Below the pieces are notes generated by a model. It did not search any database. It worked only from the letters and a program-made list of their open reading frames with translations, and was not told where the DNA came from. From NCBI RefSeq assembly GCF_024298965.1, contig NZ_CP085193.1:10106001-10170000 (forward strand): 64,000 nucleotides of DNA. Reading direction: 5' to 3'. Both the position numbers and the translations under genes were made by a program. Shown piece after piece: positions 43,647 to 51,906 of this stretch (positions within the stretch are counted from its first letter, which is position 1; every line of letters starts with the position of its first letter). The DNA is from Streptomyces rapamycinicus NRRL 5491 (GTDB taxonomy: Bacteria; Actinomycetota; Actinomycetes; Streptomycetales; Streptomycetaceae).

Positions 43647-46600
43647 TCAGGTACCCGTGAGGTGACTCGTCCCGTCGTGCGCCGTCCTGTTGTCGAGCCT
43701 GGCTCGCAGGTGTTCGCGCAGTTCGGCGCTCTCCTCACCGGGAACGTCCTCGTACAGGGCCAGGGCCTCCGCCCAGCAGGTGCGCGCCCGCGCGGACTCG
43801 CCCATCCCGTCCATGGCGTGCCCGAGCACGAGCAGGACGTCGGCCCTTCGCCGGTCGCCGCCCACTCTGTGGAGGACCGCCAGCGCCTGCTCGGCCTCGG
43901 CGGCGGCCTGAGCGGGGCGGTGAGCGGTGAGGAGGATCTGGGCCCGGTGGAAGTGGACCATGCCTTCTCCAAGGGCCTGCCCACCGTCCTGGAAGATCTC
44001 CAGGGCCTGGTCCAGCTGTGCCAGCGCCTCGTCGGTGCGTTCGGTGCGGAGGAGCGCGAGTCCAAGTGCGTAGCGGCACTCCGCGAGGGCCAGAGTGGCG
44101 GGCTCCTCGCCAAGACGGTCAATGGCTTCCTCGGCGAGGGCGACGGCGCTGCGCACATTGCCGAGGCTCGTCTCGAGATGGGACAGCTGGCACAGGGCGT
44201 TGGCCACGCCGAACGGGTTGTCGTCCGCGCGGAACCTGGAGAGGGCCTCCCTCAGGTACCGGTCCGCTTCCGTGTGCCGTCCCTGCTGCAGGGCGATGAC
44301 GCCGCGATCGTACGGTGCCCAGGCCCCGGTGACCGGATCGTCGATGGCCACGGCCAGCGCCAGTGCGCGCCGTGCCTCCGCGTCGGCCTGCTCCAGGTTC
44401 CCGGCAGTGAGGTGCACCGCCGAGAGCGCGGCACACGCCCGGCCCTCGGCCTGTCCGTCCCGGGCCCCGTGCGCCGCCCGCTTCGCCGCCTCCGCGGTTT
44501 CCTGGTACTGGCGGGGATTGCTCGACCCCACGATGTCCTTGACACTCCACAGCAGGTCGATCGAGCGGCGCAGGTGGGTTCCGTGCGTGAGCTGGCGGGC
44601 GCAGGACAGGATGCACTGTGCCTCGGAGCCGAGCCAGCGCCGGGCGTCGTCCAGATAGGAGAACTCGACACCGGAATACCGGGTGGGCTCCAGGTGCGCC
44701 ACACTCCGGTCTCCGGGATGCTCCGCGGCGTACGCCTGGGTCGCGGTCGCGAGATAGAAGTCGAGCAGTCGGGAGAGCGCTGCCTCCCGTTCGCCCGGCG
44801 CCCGTTCGTCGAGCTCGGCGCGGTCCCGTGCGTACAACCGCGCGAGGTCGTGGTAGCGGTACCGTCCCGGTCCCGCCGATTCCAGGAGACTGGTGTCGAC
44901 CAGTGACTCCAGGACGTCCTCGGTCTCCTCCGACGGCTGGTCGAGCATGGCCGCGGCCGCGGCGAGCGAGATGTCCTGGCCGTCGGCGAGACCGAGGAGA
45001 CAGAAGGCGCGGGCCTGTTGGGGGCTCAGCTGGCCGTAACCCAGCTCGAAGGTGGCCTTCACCGCGAGGTCGCCGGCCTGCAGCTCGTCAAGGCGACGGC
45101 GCTCGTCGGCGAGCTTGGCGGCAAGCACCGAGACCGTCCAGATGCGCCGGGACACCAGCCGGGACGCAGCGATACGGATGGCCAGCGGCAGGAATCCGCA
45201 GGCGGCCACCACATCCAGGGCCGCCTCACGCTCGGTCGACACCCGCTCCTGCCCGACGATCTTGGTGAAGAACTGGAGTGCCTCCTCCGGAGCCATGACA
45301 TCGAGGTCGACGAGATGGGCCCCGGCGAGGTTCGTCATCCGAGCACGGCTGGTGATGAGCGCGGCACATCCGGGGGCGCTGGGGATCAGCGGCCGTACCT
45401 GCCCCGCGTCGCGGGCGTTGTCCAGCAGCACCAGGACGCGGCGATCGTCGAGAGCGGAGCGGTAGAGCGCGGCCCGCTCGTCCAGCGTGTCCGGGATGGC
45501 CGAGTCCGGCGTGCCCAGGGCCCGGAGAAACGCGCCGAGGACAGCCTCGGGCTCAGCCGCCCGGGGACCGGAGCTCTGCAGGTCGACGTACAACTGGCCG
45601 TCGGGGAAGTGCGGCCTGGCCTCGCTCGCCGCATGGACGGCGAGGGTGGTCTTGCCGACGCCGTCGATGCCCGCGATGGCCGAGACCCTCACGATGCGCC
45701 CCTCGGGGCCGGCGAGCTGGTCGACCAGTTCCCGTACGAAGGACGCGCGACCGGTGAAGTCCGGGACGGTGGCGGGGAGTTGGGCCGGGCGGGCGATCGT
45801 CGCGGTGGCCGGGGCGGACTCCTCGACTGTTCGGGCCAGCTCCGCGTCGGCCCGCAGAATGCGCTGCTGGAGGCGGGAGAGCTCCGGCCTGGGGTCGAGG
45901 CCGAGCTCATCGGCGAGCAGCCGGCGGGTGTCGGCGTAGACGGCGAGGGCCTCGGCCTGGCGGCCGCTGCGGTAGAGGGCGAGCATGAGCAGTTCGCGGA
46001 GTCGTTCGCGCAGCGGGTGGGCCGCTGTGAGCGCCGTCAGCTCGGAGACGGCTTCGGCGTGGTGGCCGAGTTCGAGGTCCAGGCCGAGGCGGGTTTCCAG
46101 GAGTTGGAGCCGCCACTCCTCGAGCCGGAGACGCTGGTTCTCGGCGAATGGACCGGGGATGCCGGCCAACGTCTCGCCCTCCCACAGTGCCAGGGCCCTG
46201 CCGAGGAGTTCACGTGCCTGCCGTGCTTCACCCGCCGCCTTTTCCCGCTCCGCCCGCAGGGCGAGGTCCTCGGCCACGGAGAGGTCGAACGACGCCGGTA
46301 CGACGCGCAGCGCGTAGCCCCCGGATTCGCTGGCGAGTACATCAGCGTTGGGGCCGAAGGCCTTGCGCAGCCGGGAGGCGTATGTGCGCAGCGCGGCAAT
46401 GGCGGCGTCCGGCGGCTCCTCGCCCCAGAGAGCCTCGACGAGCTCGGGCGCGGTGGCGGTGTGTCCGCCGTGCAGCAGCAGGGCGGCGAGCAGGGCGCGT
46501 TGCTGGGGTGAGCCGGTGGACAACGGCTCGCTGCCGCGCCAGGCACGGACCGGGCCGAGCACGCGGAAACGCAACGTCGCCGTGGACTCGGCCCAGTCGC

Positions 46601-47657
46601 CCGGCTCGCCGCGGGGCCGCTGCTCGGCCGTTGACCCGGCGGAGGGCATGCGACGAGGGGGAACACGCGGCTCCTGCGGCCGGGACGAGGGCGGCCGGGA
46701 CGCCGGCGGCCGGGACGAGGGCGGCCGGGTCGAGCCCTGCCGGTGAGCGGCGGCGTGCTGGGCGGCGGCGAGCATGGACTCGGCCGCGGTGGCACGGCGC
46801 TCGTCCCCGGTGGCGCGGGCCGCTTCGGCCTCGGCGGTGGCGAGGCTCGACAGCGCGCTGATCGCCTGCGGATGGTGGGCTCCCATGGTGGCGGAGGCCC
46901 GCTGCGCGGCGACGGCCAGCACGTCCACGGCCCGCTCCATGCGCTCCGGGGAGCCCGCCGCGCTCGCCGACTCGAACTCGGCGGAGGCGAGCGTCACCAG
47001 CGCCGAGAGGGACTGGGGGTGCTCGCCGCCGAGCACCTTCACGAGGTGCCGGACGCTCCCTTCGAGCCCTTCGAGCAGCAGGTCCGCCTCGGCGTGGTGG
47101 TTCTTCCGCCGCGCTGCTGACGTCAGCACGGAGGCCACCAGCAGCCGGACCTCCGCCAGATCCTCCGCGGCTTCGCCGCGGGCGGCCAGAGCGGCCTCGG
47201 CCCGGCGGGCGGCCGTCACGGCGCCCTCGACATCGCCGAGTCGGAACTTGATGGCAGCCAGATTCGCGTACGTCCTCGCCATGGCCGGAACGTCGCCCTG
47301 CCGCGCCCCGAACTCGACCGTCCCGGCCAGCACGTTCGCGGCGGCCGACAGGTGGCCCCGGTCCGCGAGCACCACTGCCAGCTGGTTGCGGACGGAGACA
47401 TCCAGGGCGAGCCCCTCGGGGTCCCATACGAGGCGGGACACCACATGCTCCAAGAGGGCCCGGGACGCCCCGTACAGCCCGAGGGCGTCGAACAACGTGG
47501 TGAGGCGGGCGAGATCCTTGCCGAGGGTGGCGTGGTCCAGCGGCCGTGGGTCCTTCCGGAGGACCTCGGCCGCGTCGGCCAGCCGCGCCCGCGCGGTGGC
47601 GTCACCGCGCAGTGCTCGCTCGGCCCGCGAGATCATCTCTCGCCAGAGGTCCGTCAC
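43647..47657 (-). CDS. TPR-SARP-NB-ARC-TPR regulator (AfsR-like STAND ATPase)
   Basis: 1336 residues from GTG 47655-47657, whose GTGA overlaps the protease stop. Order: an N-terminal helical TPR-like region (about 15-300), a Pro/Arg/Ser linker, a SARP winged helix (361-452, RFRVLGPVRAWRG), the BTAD (about 458-605), an NB-ARC STAND ATPase with P-loop GIDGVGKTT (663-671) and LVLLDNARDA Walker B, then C-terminal TPRs (about 1000-1330). AfsR has a similar SARP-NB-ARC-TPR layout, but the extra N-terminal TPR block before the wHTH is unusual. The protein is both a putative DNA binder and an ATP-driven switch. It ends a three-gene operon with a Trypco1-like protein and a trypsin-like protease. Confidence 0.9.
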   Translation of the reverse strand: MTDLWREMISRAERALRGDATARARLADAAEVLRKDPRPLDHATLGKDLARLTTLFDALGLYGASRALLEHVVSRLVWDPEGLALDVSVRNQLAVVLADRGHLSAAANVLAGTVEFGARQGDVPAMARTYANLAAIKFRLGDVEGAVTAARRAEAALAARGEAAEDLAEVRLLVASVLTSAARRKNHHAEADLLLEGLEGSVRHLVKVLGGEHPQSLSALVTLASAEFESASAAGSPERMERAVDVLAVAAQRASATMGAHHPQAISALSSLATAEAEAARATGDERRATAAESMLAAAQHAAAHRQGSTRPPSSRPPASRPPSSRPQEPRVPPRRMPSAGSTAEQRPRGEPGDWAESTATLRFRVLGPVRAWRGSEPLSTGSPQQRALLAALLLHGGHTATAPELVEALWGEEPPDAAIAALRTYASRLRKAFGPNADVLASESGGYALRVVPASFDLSVAEDLALRAEREKAAGEARQARELLGRALALWEGETLAGIPGPFAENQRLRLEEWRLQLLETRLGLDLELGHHAEAVSELTALTAAHPLRERLRELLMLALYRSGRQAEALAVYADTRRLLADELGLDPRPELSRLQQRILRADAELARTVEESAPATATIARPAQLPATVPDFTGRASFVRELVDQLAGPEGRIVRVSAIAGIDGVGKTTLAVHAASEARPHFPDGQLYVDLQSSGPRAAEPEAVLGAFLRALGTPDSAIPDTLDERAALYRSALDDRRVLVLLDNARDAGQVRPLIPSAPGCAALITSRARMTNLAGAHLVDLDVMAPEEALQFFTKIVGQERVSTEREAALDVVAACGFLPLAIRIAASRLVSRRIWTVSVLAAKLADERRRLDELQAGDLAVKATFELGYGQLSPQQARAFCLLGLADGQDISLAAAAAMLDQPSEETEDVLESLVDTSLLESAGPGRYRYHDLARLYARDRAELDERAPGEREAALSRLLDFYLATATQAYAAEHPGDRSVAHLEPTRYSGVEFSYLDDARRWLGSEAQCILSCARQLTHGTHLRRSIDLLWSVKDIVGSSNPRQYQETAEAAKRAAHGARDGQAEGRACAALSAVHLTAGNLEQADAEARRALALAVAIDDPVTGAWAPYDRGVIALQQGRHTEADRYLREALSRFRADDNPFGVANALCQLSHLETSLGNVRSAVALAEEAIDRLGEEPATLALAECRYALGLALLRTERTDEALAQLDQALEIFQDGGQALGEGMVHFHRAQILLTAHRPAQAAAEAEQALAVLHRVGGDRRRADVLLVLGHAMDGMGESARARTCWAEALALYEDVPGEESAELREHLRARLDNRTAHDGTSHLTGT

Positions 47658-48502
47658 GCGCCGCCTCCGCCGAGCTCGCTCTCGATGAGCGCTTTGACGG
47701 TCATGAACCTGAGCTCGGCGATCTGGGCCGGGTCCATGACATCGCGTTCGTCCCATTGGTCGAGTCGGCTCAGGACCGCCTCCGCGGTGGCGAACCTCCC
47801 TGTCGTCGCGGGGCGCCTGTCGTCGGTGGCGGGTACCCCGGACTGGCGGGGCGGCCGGACCACATCGATCAGATGGGCGACGTCGAAGTGGTCGAAGCGC
47901 CGCATCGCCTCACCGATGGTGGCGGCGAAGAGCACATTGGCCGCGCGGGTGCCGTCGGCCCTGTCCTGCGCCTGTTCGATGAGGACGCCCATGACGACGG
48001 GCTGTTGAGCCCTGCCGTCCAAAAAGCCCTCGACGGGCCCACCCGAGTAGCCCGAGTAGTCTCCGAGGAGTTGGTCCGCCGTCAGCTGCAGGGCCTCGAT
48101 CGTCCCGCCCCCGACGCAGAGGTGATCGGACGATCCAGCACTGACGTGGCCACTGAGATGTACGTCATGGGAGGCCGGCCGGTAGGGGCCGCGCCAGCGG
48201 TCACCGTCATGGGCAACGTGCGCCGCGGGGATCGGAAGCGTCACCCGGTACTCGGCGGCGATCTCCACGAGGGCCAGGTCCGCTTCCTTGTCCTGCCGGC
48301 TCACCCGTCCGCCGATCCGCTCCCCGTCCGCCAGGACGATCGCCACGTGTTGGTCGACGGGAAGACCGCGCAGACAGTGCAGGGCGGTGAGGACGAAGCG
48401 GCGGGTGAGAAGGAAGCCGCCGCCCAGGCGCTCGTCGGCCCGATACAGCTCGACCCAGTAGCCCGCGCTCGTCATCACGCCCCCGGAGTCCGCGCTCGTC
48501 AT
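47654..48502 (-). CDS. Trypsin-like serine protease
   Basis: 282 residues from the ATG at 48500-48502. The trypsin-fold triad is intact: His42 in VLTALHCLRG, Asp74 in EADLALVEI and Ser152 in GYSGGP. There is no signal peptide, so it acts in the cytoplasm, as in the peptidase-containing conflict systems of actinobacteria. The C-terminal 80 residues (AEAVLSRLDQWDERDVMDPA) are a helical extension beyond the protease fold. The start overlaps the stop of the Trypco1-like gene (TGATG), and its stop overlaps the regulator start. A second in-frame ATG at 48475 arises from a 27-bp tandem duplication. The frame open to 48634 overlaps the Trypco1-like gene and is rejected. Confidence 0.85.
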   Translation of the reverse strand: MTSADSGGVMTSAGYWVELYRADERLGGGFLLTRRFVLTALHCLRGLPVDQHVAIVLADGERIGGRVSRQDKEADLALVEIAAEYRVTLPIPAAHVAHDGDRWRGPYRPASHDVHLSGHVSAGSSDHLCVGGGTIEALQLTADQLLGDYSGYSGGPVEGFLDGRAQQPVVMGVLIEQAQDRADGTRAANVLFAATIGEAMRRFDHFDVAHLIDVVRPPRQSGVPATDDRRPATTGRFATAEAVLSRLDQWDERDVMDPAQIAELRFMTVKALIESELGGGGA

Positions 48503-48517
48503 CACGCCTCCGGGGTC
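48464..48517. repeat. 27-bp tandem duplication at the protease start
   Basis: Two copies, 48464-48490 and 48491-48517, 25 of 27 bases identical. Each contains an ATG reading MTSA, so the protease has two in-frame starts nine codons apart. The upstream one has the better ribosome site (GGAGG). The outer copy also covers the stop of the Trypco1-like gene. Confidence 0.85.
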
Positions 48518-48810
48518 CGCTCCACGGTGAGGGTGACTTCGAACGAAGCCTCCGCCGACGCCTTTGTCAGGATGACACCGGCTTCCGCCGCGAGGGTGAG
48601 CCCGAAGGTGACGTCCAGACTGGTGATCCGCCAACCGTCCTGCTGCGGGACCTGGGCGAGCGACTGCTGTGCGATGGCCGAGGCCTGGACAATCGCTTCC
48701 TCGATCTCGGGGGCACGCTCGCCGAGGGACGCTGTGGTCCTGGTCCTGCCGGCGATCTGCCGGTTCCCCGCGTCGTCGAGCGCAACCGTCTCGACCCTTA
48801 TGTCAGCCAT
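48502..48810 (-). CDS. Trypco1/CU044_2847-like protein
   Basis: 102 residues from the ATG at 48808-48810 (GGGGAG 7 nt upstream). The C-terminal half, SLDVTFGLTLAAEAGVILTK followed by ASAEASFEVTLTVE, matches the signature of CU044_2847-related proteins, which were named trypsin-co-occurring domain 1 from their repeated association with trypsin-like peptidases. The N-terminal half is predicted helical and may mediate interaction. It heads the operon with the protease and SARP-STAND genes. Probably a regulator or substrate-recognition partner of the protease; function is inferred. Confidence 0.78.
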   Translation of the reverse strand: MADIRVETVALDDAGNRQIAGRTRTTASLGERAPEIEEAIVQASAIAQQSLAQVPQQDGWRITSLDVTFGLTLAAEAGVILTKASAEASFEVTLTVERTPEA

Positions 48811-48896
48811 GACCGCACTCCCCGTTATCAAGGCGCCTTCAGTCGCGACATCCCATCAGAGTGAAACCCTAGCGGTCCTGGCCCAGCGGTTCCCCG

Positions 48897-49346
48897 TCAC
48901 GCCGGGGTGACGTCGTGGCCGGATTGATGAGGGCCGGCCTCGCCGTTGAGCCGTCGCAGCAGGCTGAGCAGGGTTGCCCGGTCCGCGGACGGGAGGGGGG
49001 AGAAACACTCCTCCAGGACCTTTTCGCCGACCTGGTGACCGGCGGCCAGGGTCTGTTCGCCGGTGGGCGTGAGGCGGTGTTCGATGCGGCGTCCGCGGCC
49101 CGGCCTGCGCTCCACCAGCCCCTGGGCGGCCAGGCGGCCCACGAGCGCGCCGAACGCCTGCTCACTCTGGAACGTCACCGCGGCCAGCTCGCGTGCCGAG
49201 GCTCCGGGCCGGCCGCTGATGGCGCGCAGCGCGTCCCACTGCGCCAGCGTCGTACCGACCTCGCCCAGCGCACTGTCCAGCGCTCGGTGCTGCCGGTACT
49301 GCGCCTGCTTGACCGCGCGCCCCAAAACCTGCAGATCAGCATCCAT
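48897..49346 (-). CDS. MarR-family regulator
   Basis: 149 residues with the MarR wHTH: LAQWDALRAISGRPGASARE, then FQSEQAFGALVGRLAAQGLV and the wing RRPGRGRRIEHRLTPTGEQ. It is divergent from an alpha/beta hydrolase gene, and an inverted repeat lies between. Repression of both is inferred. Confidence 0.9.
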   Translation of the reverse strand: MDADLQVLGRAVKQAQYRQHRALDSALGEVGTTLAQWDALRAISGRPGASARELAAVTFQSEQAFGALVGRLAAQGLVERRPGRGRRIEHRLTPTGEQTLAAGHQVGEKVLEECFSPLPSADRATLLSLLRRLNGEAGPHQSGHDVTPA

Positions 49347-49368
49347 GCCGTAAGTCTACCCGCAATGA

Positions 49369-49395
49369 AACTAGCTTAATTAAAGAAGCTTAGTT
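49369..49395. promoter_or_regulatory. MarR operator candidate
   Basis: AACTAGCTT at 49369-49377 and AAGCTTAGTT at 49386-49395 form an imperfect inverted repeat with an 8-nt A+T spacer in the gap between the divergent MarR and hydrolase genes. Confidence 0.5.
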
Positions 49396-49407
49396 AGAGT
49401 CCGGTGC

Positions 49408-50214
49408 ATGACGACGGACATCAACTCCCTCGCCCATGCGGCCGCGTGCGACGACCTGGCCCTCACCCTCTCCGAATCGGGTACCGGCCGCCCGGTGCTG
49501 GTCCTGCACGGAGGCGGCGGGCCCGCCACGGTCGCCGGTATCGCCGCACATCTCTCGCGCACCGCGCACACGCTCGCGCCCGTGCATCCCGGCTGGGACG
49601 GGACGCCCCGCCCCGACTGGCTGACCGGCGTGGACGATCTGGCCCTGACCTATCTGCACCTCCTGCACGACCGCGGCCTGCGCGGCGCCCTGGTCATCGG
49701 CTCCTCGCTCGGCGGCTGGATCGCGGCCGAGATGGCGGTGCGGGACACCGCGGGTGTCATCAGCGGCCTCGTCCTGATCGATGCGGTGGGCGTGCGCATC
49801 CCCGGCGAGCCGATCACGGACTTCTTCGGCCTGGACGCCCGCGGCGTGGCGGAGCATTCCTGGCACGACCCGGACCGCTACTACGTGGACCCCGCGGACA
49901 TACCGGCCGACCAACGCGCCATCCGGCAGGCCGACATGGCCACCGTGCGCGTTCTCGCGGGCGAGCCGTACATGCACGACGCGAAACTGCTGCGCCGCCT
50001 GCGCCGGGTGGATACACCCGCACTCCTGCTGTGGGGGGAGAGCGACCGCGTGGTCACACCGGCCTACGGCGCCGCCTACGCCACGGCCTTCGGCAACGGC
50101 CACTTCGAAGTCATCCCCGGAGCCGGCCATCTGCCCCAGATCGAACAGCCCGAGGCCACGCTCGCTCTGATCGACGCCCACGCCCACCGCACGGCCGGCT
50201 CCATCGCCACCTGA
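49408..50214 (+). CDS. Alpha/beta hydrolase
   Basis: 268 residues. The oxyanion segment is LVLHGGGGPATVAG, the nucleophile elbow GSSLGGW, the acid in LLWGESDRVVTP and the His in GAGHLPQIEQP, the normal order for this fold. Substrate cannot be told from sequence. Divergent from and likely controlled by the MarR protein. Confidence 0.9.
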   Translation: MTTDINSLAHAAACDDLALTLSESGTGRPVLVLHGGGGPATVAGIAAHLSRTAHTLAPVHPGWDGTPRPDWLTGVDDLALTYLHLLHDRGLRGALVIGSSLGGWIAAEMAVRDTAGVISGLVLIDAVGVRIPGEPITDFFGLDARGVAEHSWHDPDRYYVDPADIPADQRAIRQADMATVRVLAGEPYMHDAKLLRRLRRVDTPALLLWGESDRVVTPAYGAAYATAFGNGHFEVIPGAGHLPQIEQPEATLALIDAHAHRTAGSIAT

Positions 50215-50246
50215 AGTCCGGGCGGGCGAGCGCCGGTGGAGGAGTT

Positions 50247-50819
50247 CTAGTCGAGCGTGGCCAGCGCGGCGCGGAGTTCGCCGAGGGTGCGGCGGGTGAG
50301 TTCGGTGAGTGTCCGCTTGCTCGCCGGATCGGCCCACTGGTCGAAGGCGTCGTAGAAGGCGCGGATGCCGAGTTCGGCGGCGAGGCTCGCGGTCGGTTCC
50401 GGTACGCCGCGCTTGTGGAGCGCGTCCGTCACGGCCTCGGCCAGTTTGGCGCGCTTCAGCGCGGAGCGCTCCTGCAGTTCGGTGTGACCGGCGATGACCG
50501 GGCGGAGCCTGGCGCCGACGTCCCGGCGGTCGTCCGTGAAGGTGGCCGTGAGGGCGTCGAGGGCCGCGCGGACCGCTTCGAGCGGTGTGGCCGGGCCGGG
50601 CGCCGCGTCGATCGCGGCGGCGAGGAGCCGGGTGTGCGTGTCCTGACCGGCGAAGAGCACTTCCCGCTTGTCGCGGAAGTGCCGGAAGAAGGTGGTCTTG
50701 GTCAGACCGGCCCGATCGGCGATCTCGTTGACGGTGGTGGCGTCGTAGCCCTGCTCGGTGAACAGCTCCAGCGCGGCGCGCACCAGCCGTTCCTGCGCGT
50801 TCGGTTCCCATCGGGCCAT
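50247..50819 (-). CDS. TetR-family repressor
   Basis: About 190 residues from the ATG at 50817-50819. The HTH reads ALELFTEQGYDATTVNEIA then DRAGLTKTTFFRHFRDKREV. The frame runs to 50855, but that codon lies inside the long operator repeat, so the inner start is chosen. It is divergent from the SDR gene and the 25-bp-arm inverted repeat between them is its probable binding site. Confidence 0.9.
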   Translation of the reverse strand: MARWEPNAQERLVRAALELFTEQGYDATTVNEIADRAGLTKTTFFRHFRDKREVLFAGQDTHTRLLAAAIDAAPGPATPLEAVRAALDALTATFTDDRRDVGARLRPVIAGHTELQERSALKRAKLAEAVTDALHKRGVPEPTASLAAELGIRAFYDAFDQWADPASKRTLTELTRRTLGELRAALATLD

Positions 50820-50830
50820 GTGCACAGCAT

Positions 50831-50890
50831 AAGTGATGTGACTTGGTACCGTCACTTCGGCTATGGTGACGTTACCAAGTCACATCACTT
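50831..50890. promoter_or_regulatory. Long inverted-repeat operator between TetR and SDR genes
   Basis: Arms of 25 bp (50831-50855 and 50866-50890), identical except at one position, around a 10-nt centre. Each arm contains AAGTGATGTGACTTGGTA, itself carrying shorter symmetry. The block fills the space between the divergent genes and covers the start codons that a naive ORF search would choose. Probably the TetR operator with two sites, one per promoter. Confidence 0.75.
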
Positions 50891-50928
50891 CGCTCCGCCC
50901 GGGCGGAGCATTCCTCCAGGAGCTACCC

Positions 50929-51813
50929 ATGCGTGTTTTCGTCACCGGTGCCAGTGGCCACATCGCATCGGCCGTGGTGCCCGAACTGATCGAGGCCGGA
51001 CACGAGGTCGTCGGTCTGGCGCGGTCCGACGCCTCGGCCGCCGCTGTCAAAGCCCTGGGCGCCGAGGTGCGCCGCGGCGACCTCGACGACCTGGACGGTC
51101 TGCGCGAGGCCGCGGCCGACGCGGACGCCGTCGTCCACCTCGCGTTCAATCACGACGCCATCCCCGCCGGGAAGTTCGCCGACGCGGTGGCGGTCGACGT
51201 GGCCGTGGTGCGGGCCTTCGGCGACGCGCTGACCGGCACCGGCAAGGCCCTCATCGGCGTCGGCTTGACGCACACCGGCGACGCGCGGCGCGACGCGGCG
51301 ATAGACGCCAACCCCCGCTCCGCCGTCGGCCGCGCGATCCACGACTTCACCGAACGCGGTGTGCGGACCGTGCTCGTCGCGATCCCGCCGGTGACGCACA
51401 GCACGCGGGACAGGTCCGGCTTCATTCCGACACTGATCAAGATCGCCCGCGACACGGGCGTGTCCGGCTACGTCGGCGACGGCACCAACCGCTGGCCCGC
51501 CGGTCACACCCTGGACGTCGGCCGCCTCTACCGGCTGGCGCTGGAGAAGGCCCCGGCCGGCTCACAGCTGTACGCCGCGGCCGAAGAAGGCATCACGGTG
51601 CGCGAGATCGCCGAGACCATCGGCCGTCACCTGAACGTCCCGGCCGTGAGCATCCCGGCCGAACAGGCCGCGGACCACTTCACGGGCTTCCCGTTCATCA
51701 CGATGGACATCACCATGCCCAACGCGGACACCAGGCGGTCGCTGGGCTGGGAGCCGGTCCACCCCGGCCTGATCGCCGACCTCGACGACGGCCACTACTT
51801 CACCAACGACTGA
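50929..51813 (+). CDS. Atypical/extended SDR (NAD-dependent epimerase-like)
   Basis: 294 residues from the ATG at 50929 (AGGAG 6 nt upstream). Rossmann start MRVFVTGASGHIASAVVPEL, then GDLDDLDGLREAA and VVHLAFNHD. C-terminal parts include WPAGHTLDVGRLYRLALE and LGWEPVHPGL, as in the NAD(P)-binding SDR-a groups. Substrate unknown. Controlled by the divergent TetR by inference. Confidence 0.88.
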   Translation: MRVFVTGASGHIASAVVPELIEAGHEVVGLARSDASAAAVKALGAEVRRGDLDDLDGLREAAADADAVVHLAFNHDAIPAGKFADAVAVDVAVVRAFGDALTGTGKALIGVGLTHTGDARRDAAIDANPRSAVGRAIHDFTERGVRTVLVAIPPVTHSTRDRSGFIPTLIKIARDTGVSGYVGDGTNRWPAGHTLDVGRLYRLALEKAPAGSQLYAAAEEGITVREIAETIGRHLNVPAVSIPAEQAADHFTGFPFITMDITMPNADTRRSLGWEPVHPGLIADLDDGHYFTND

Positions 51814-51906
51814 CGCCGACGGACGTGGCCGACGGGCGTGACCGGGGCGGGAGCGGGGGCGGGGGCCGGGGGCGGCCGGGCGCGGCGCCGTGTGTCGGCC
51901 GCCCGC

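Noticed and set aside
48503..48634. Longer N-terminus of the trypsin-like protease
   Set aside because: It lies entirely inside the Trypco1-like gene in another frame and lacks protease features; overlap start at 48502 fits operon coupling.
50820..50928. ORF starts at 50855 (TetR) and 50863 (SDR)
   Set aside because: Both lie in or beside the 25-bp-arm operator; inner ATGs with ribosome sites or fold starts are better.
51838..51895. G-rich stretch (GGGGGCGGGGGC-type) as a G-quadplex or regulatory element
   Set aside because: Such runs are common by composition in this GC-rich DNA and there is no further structure to support a role.
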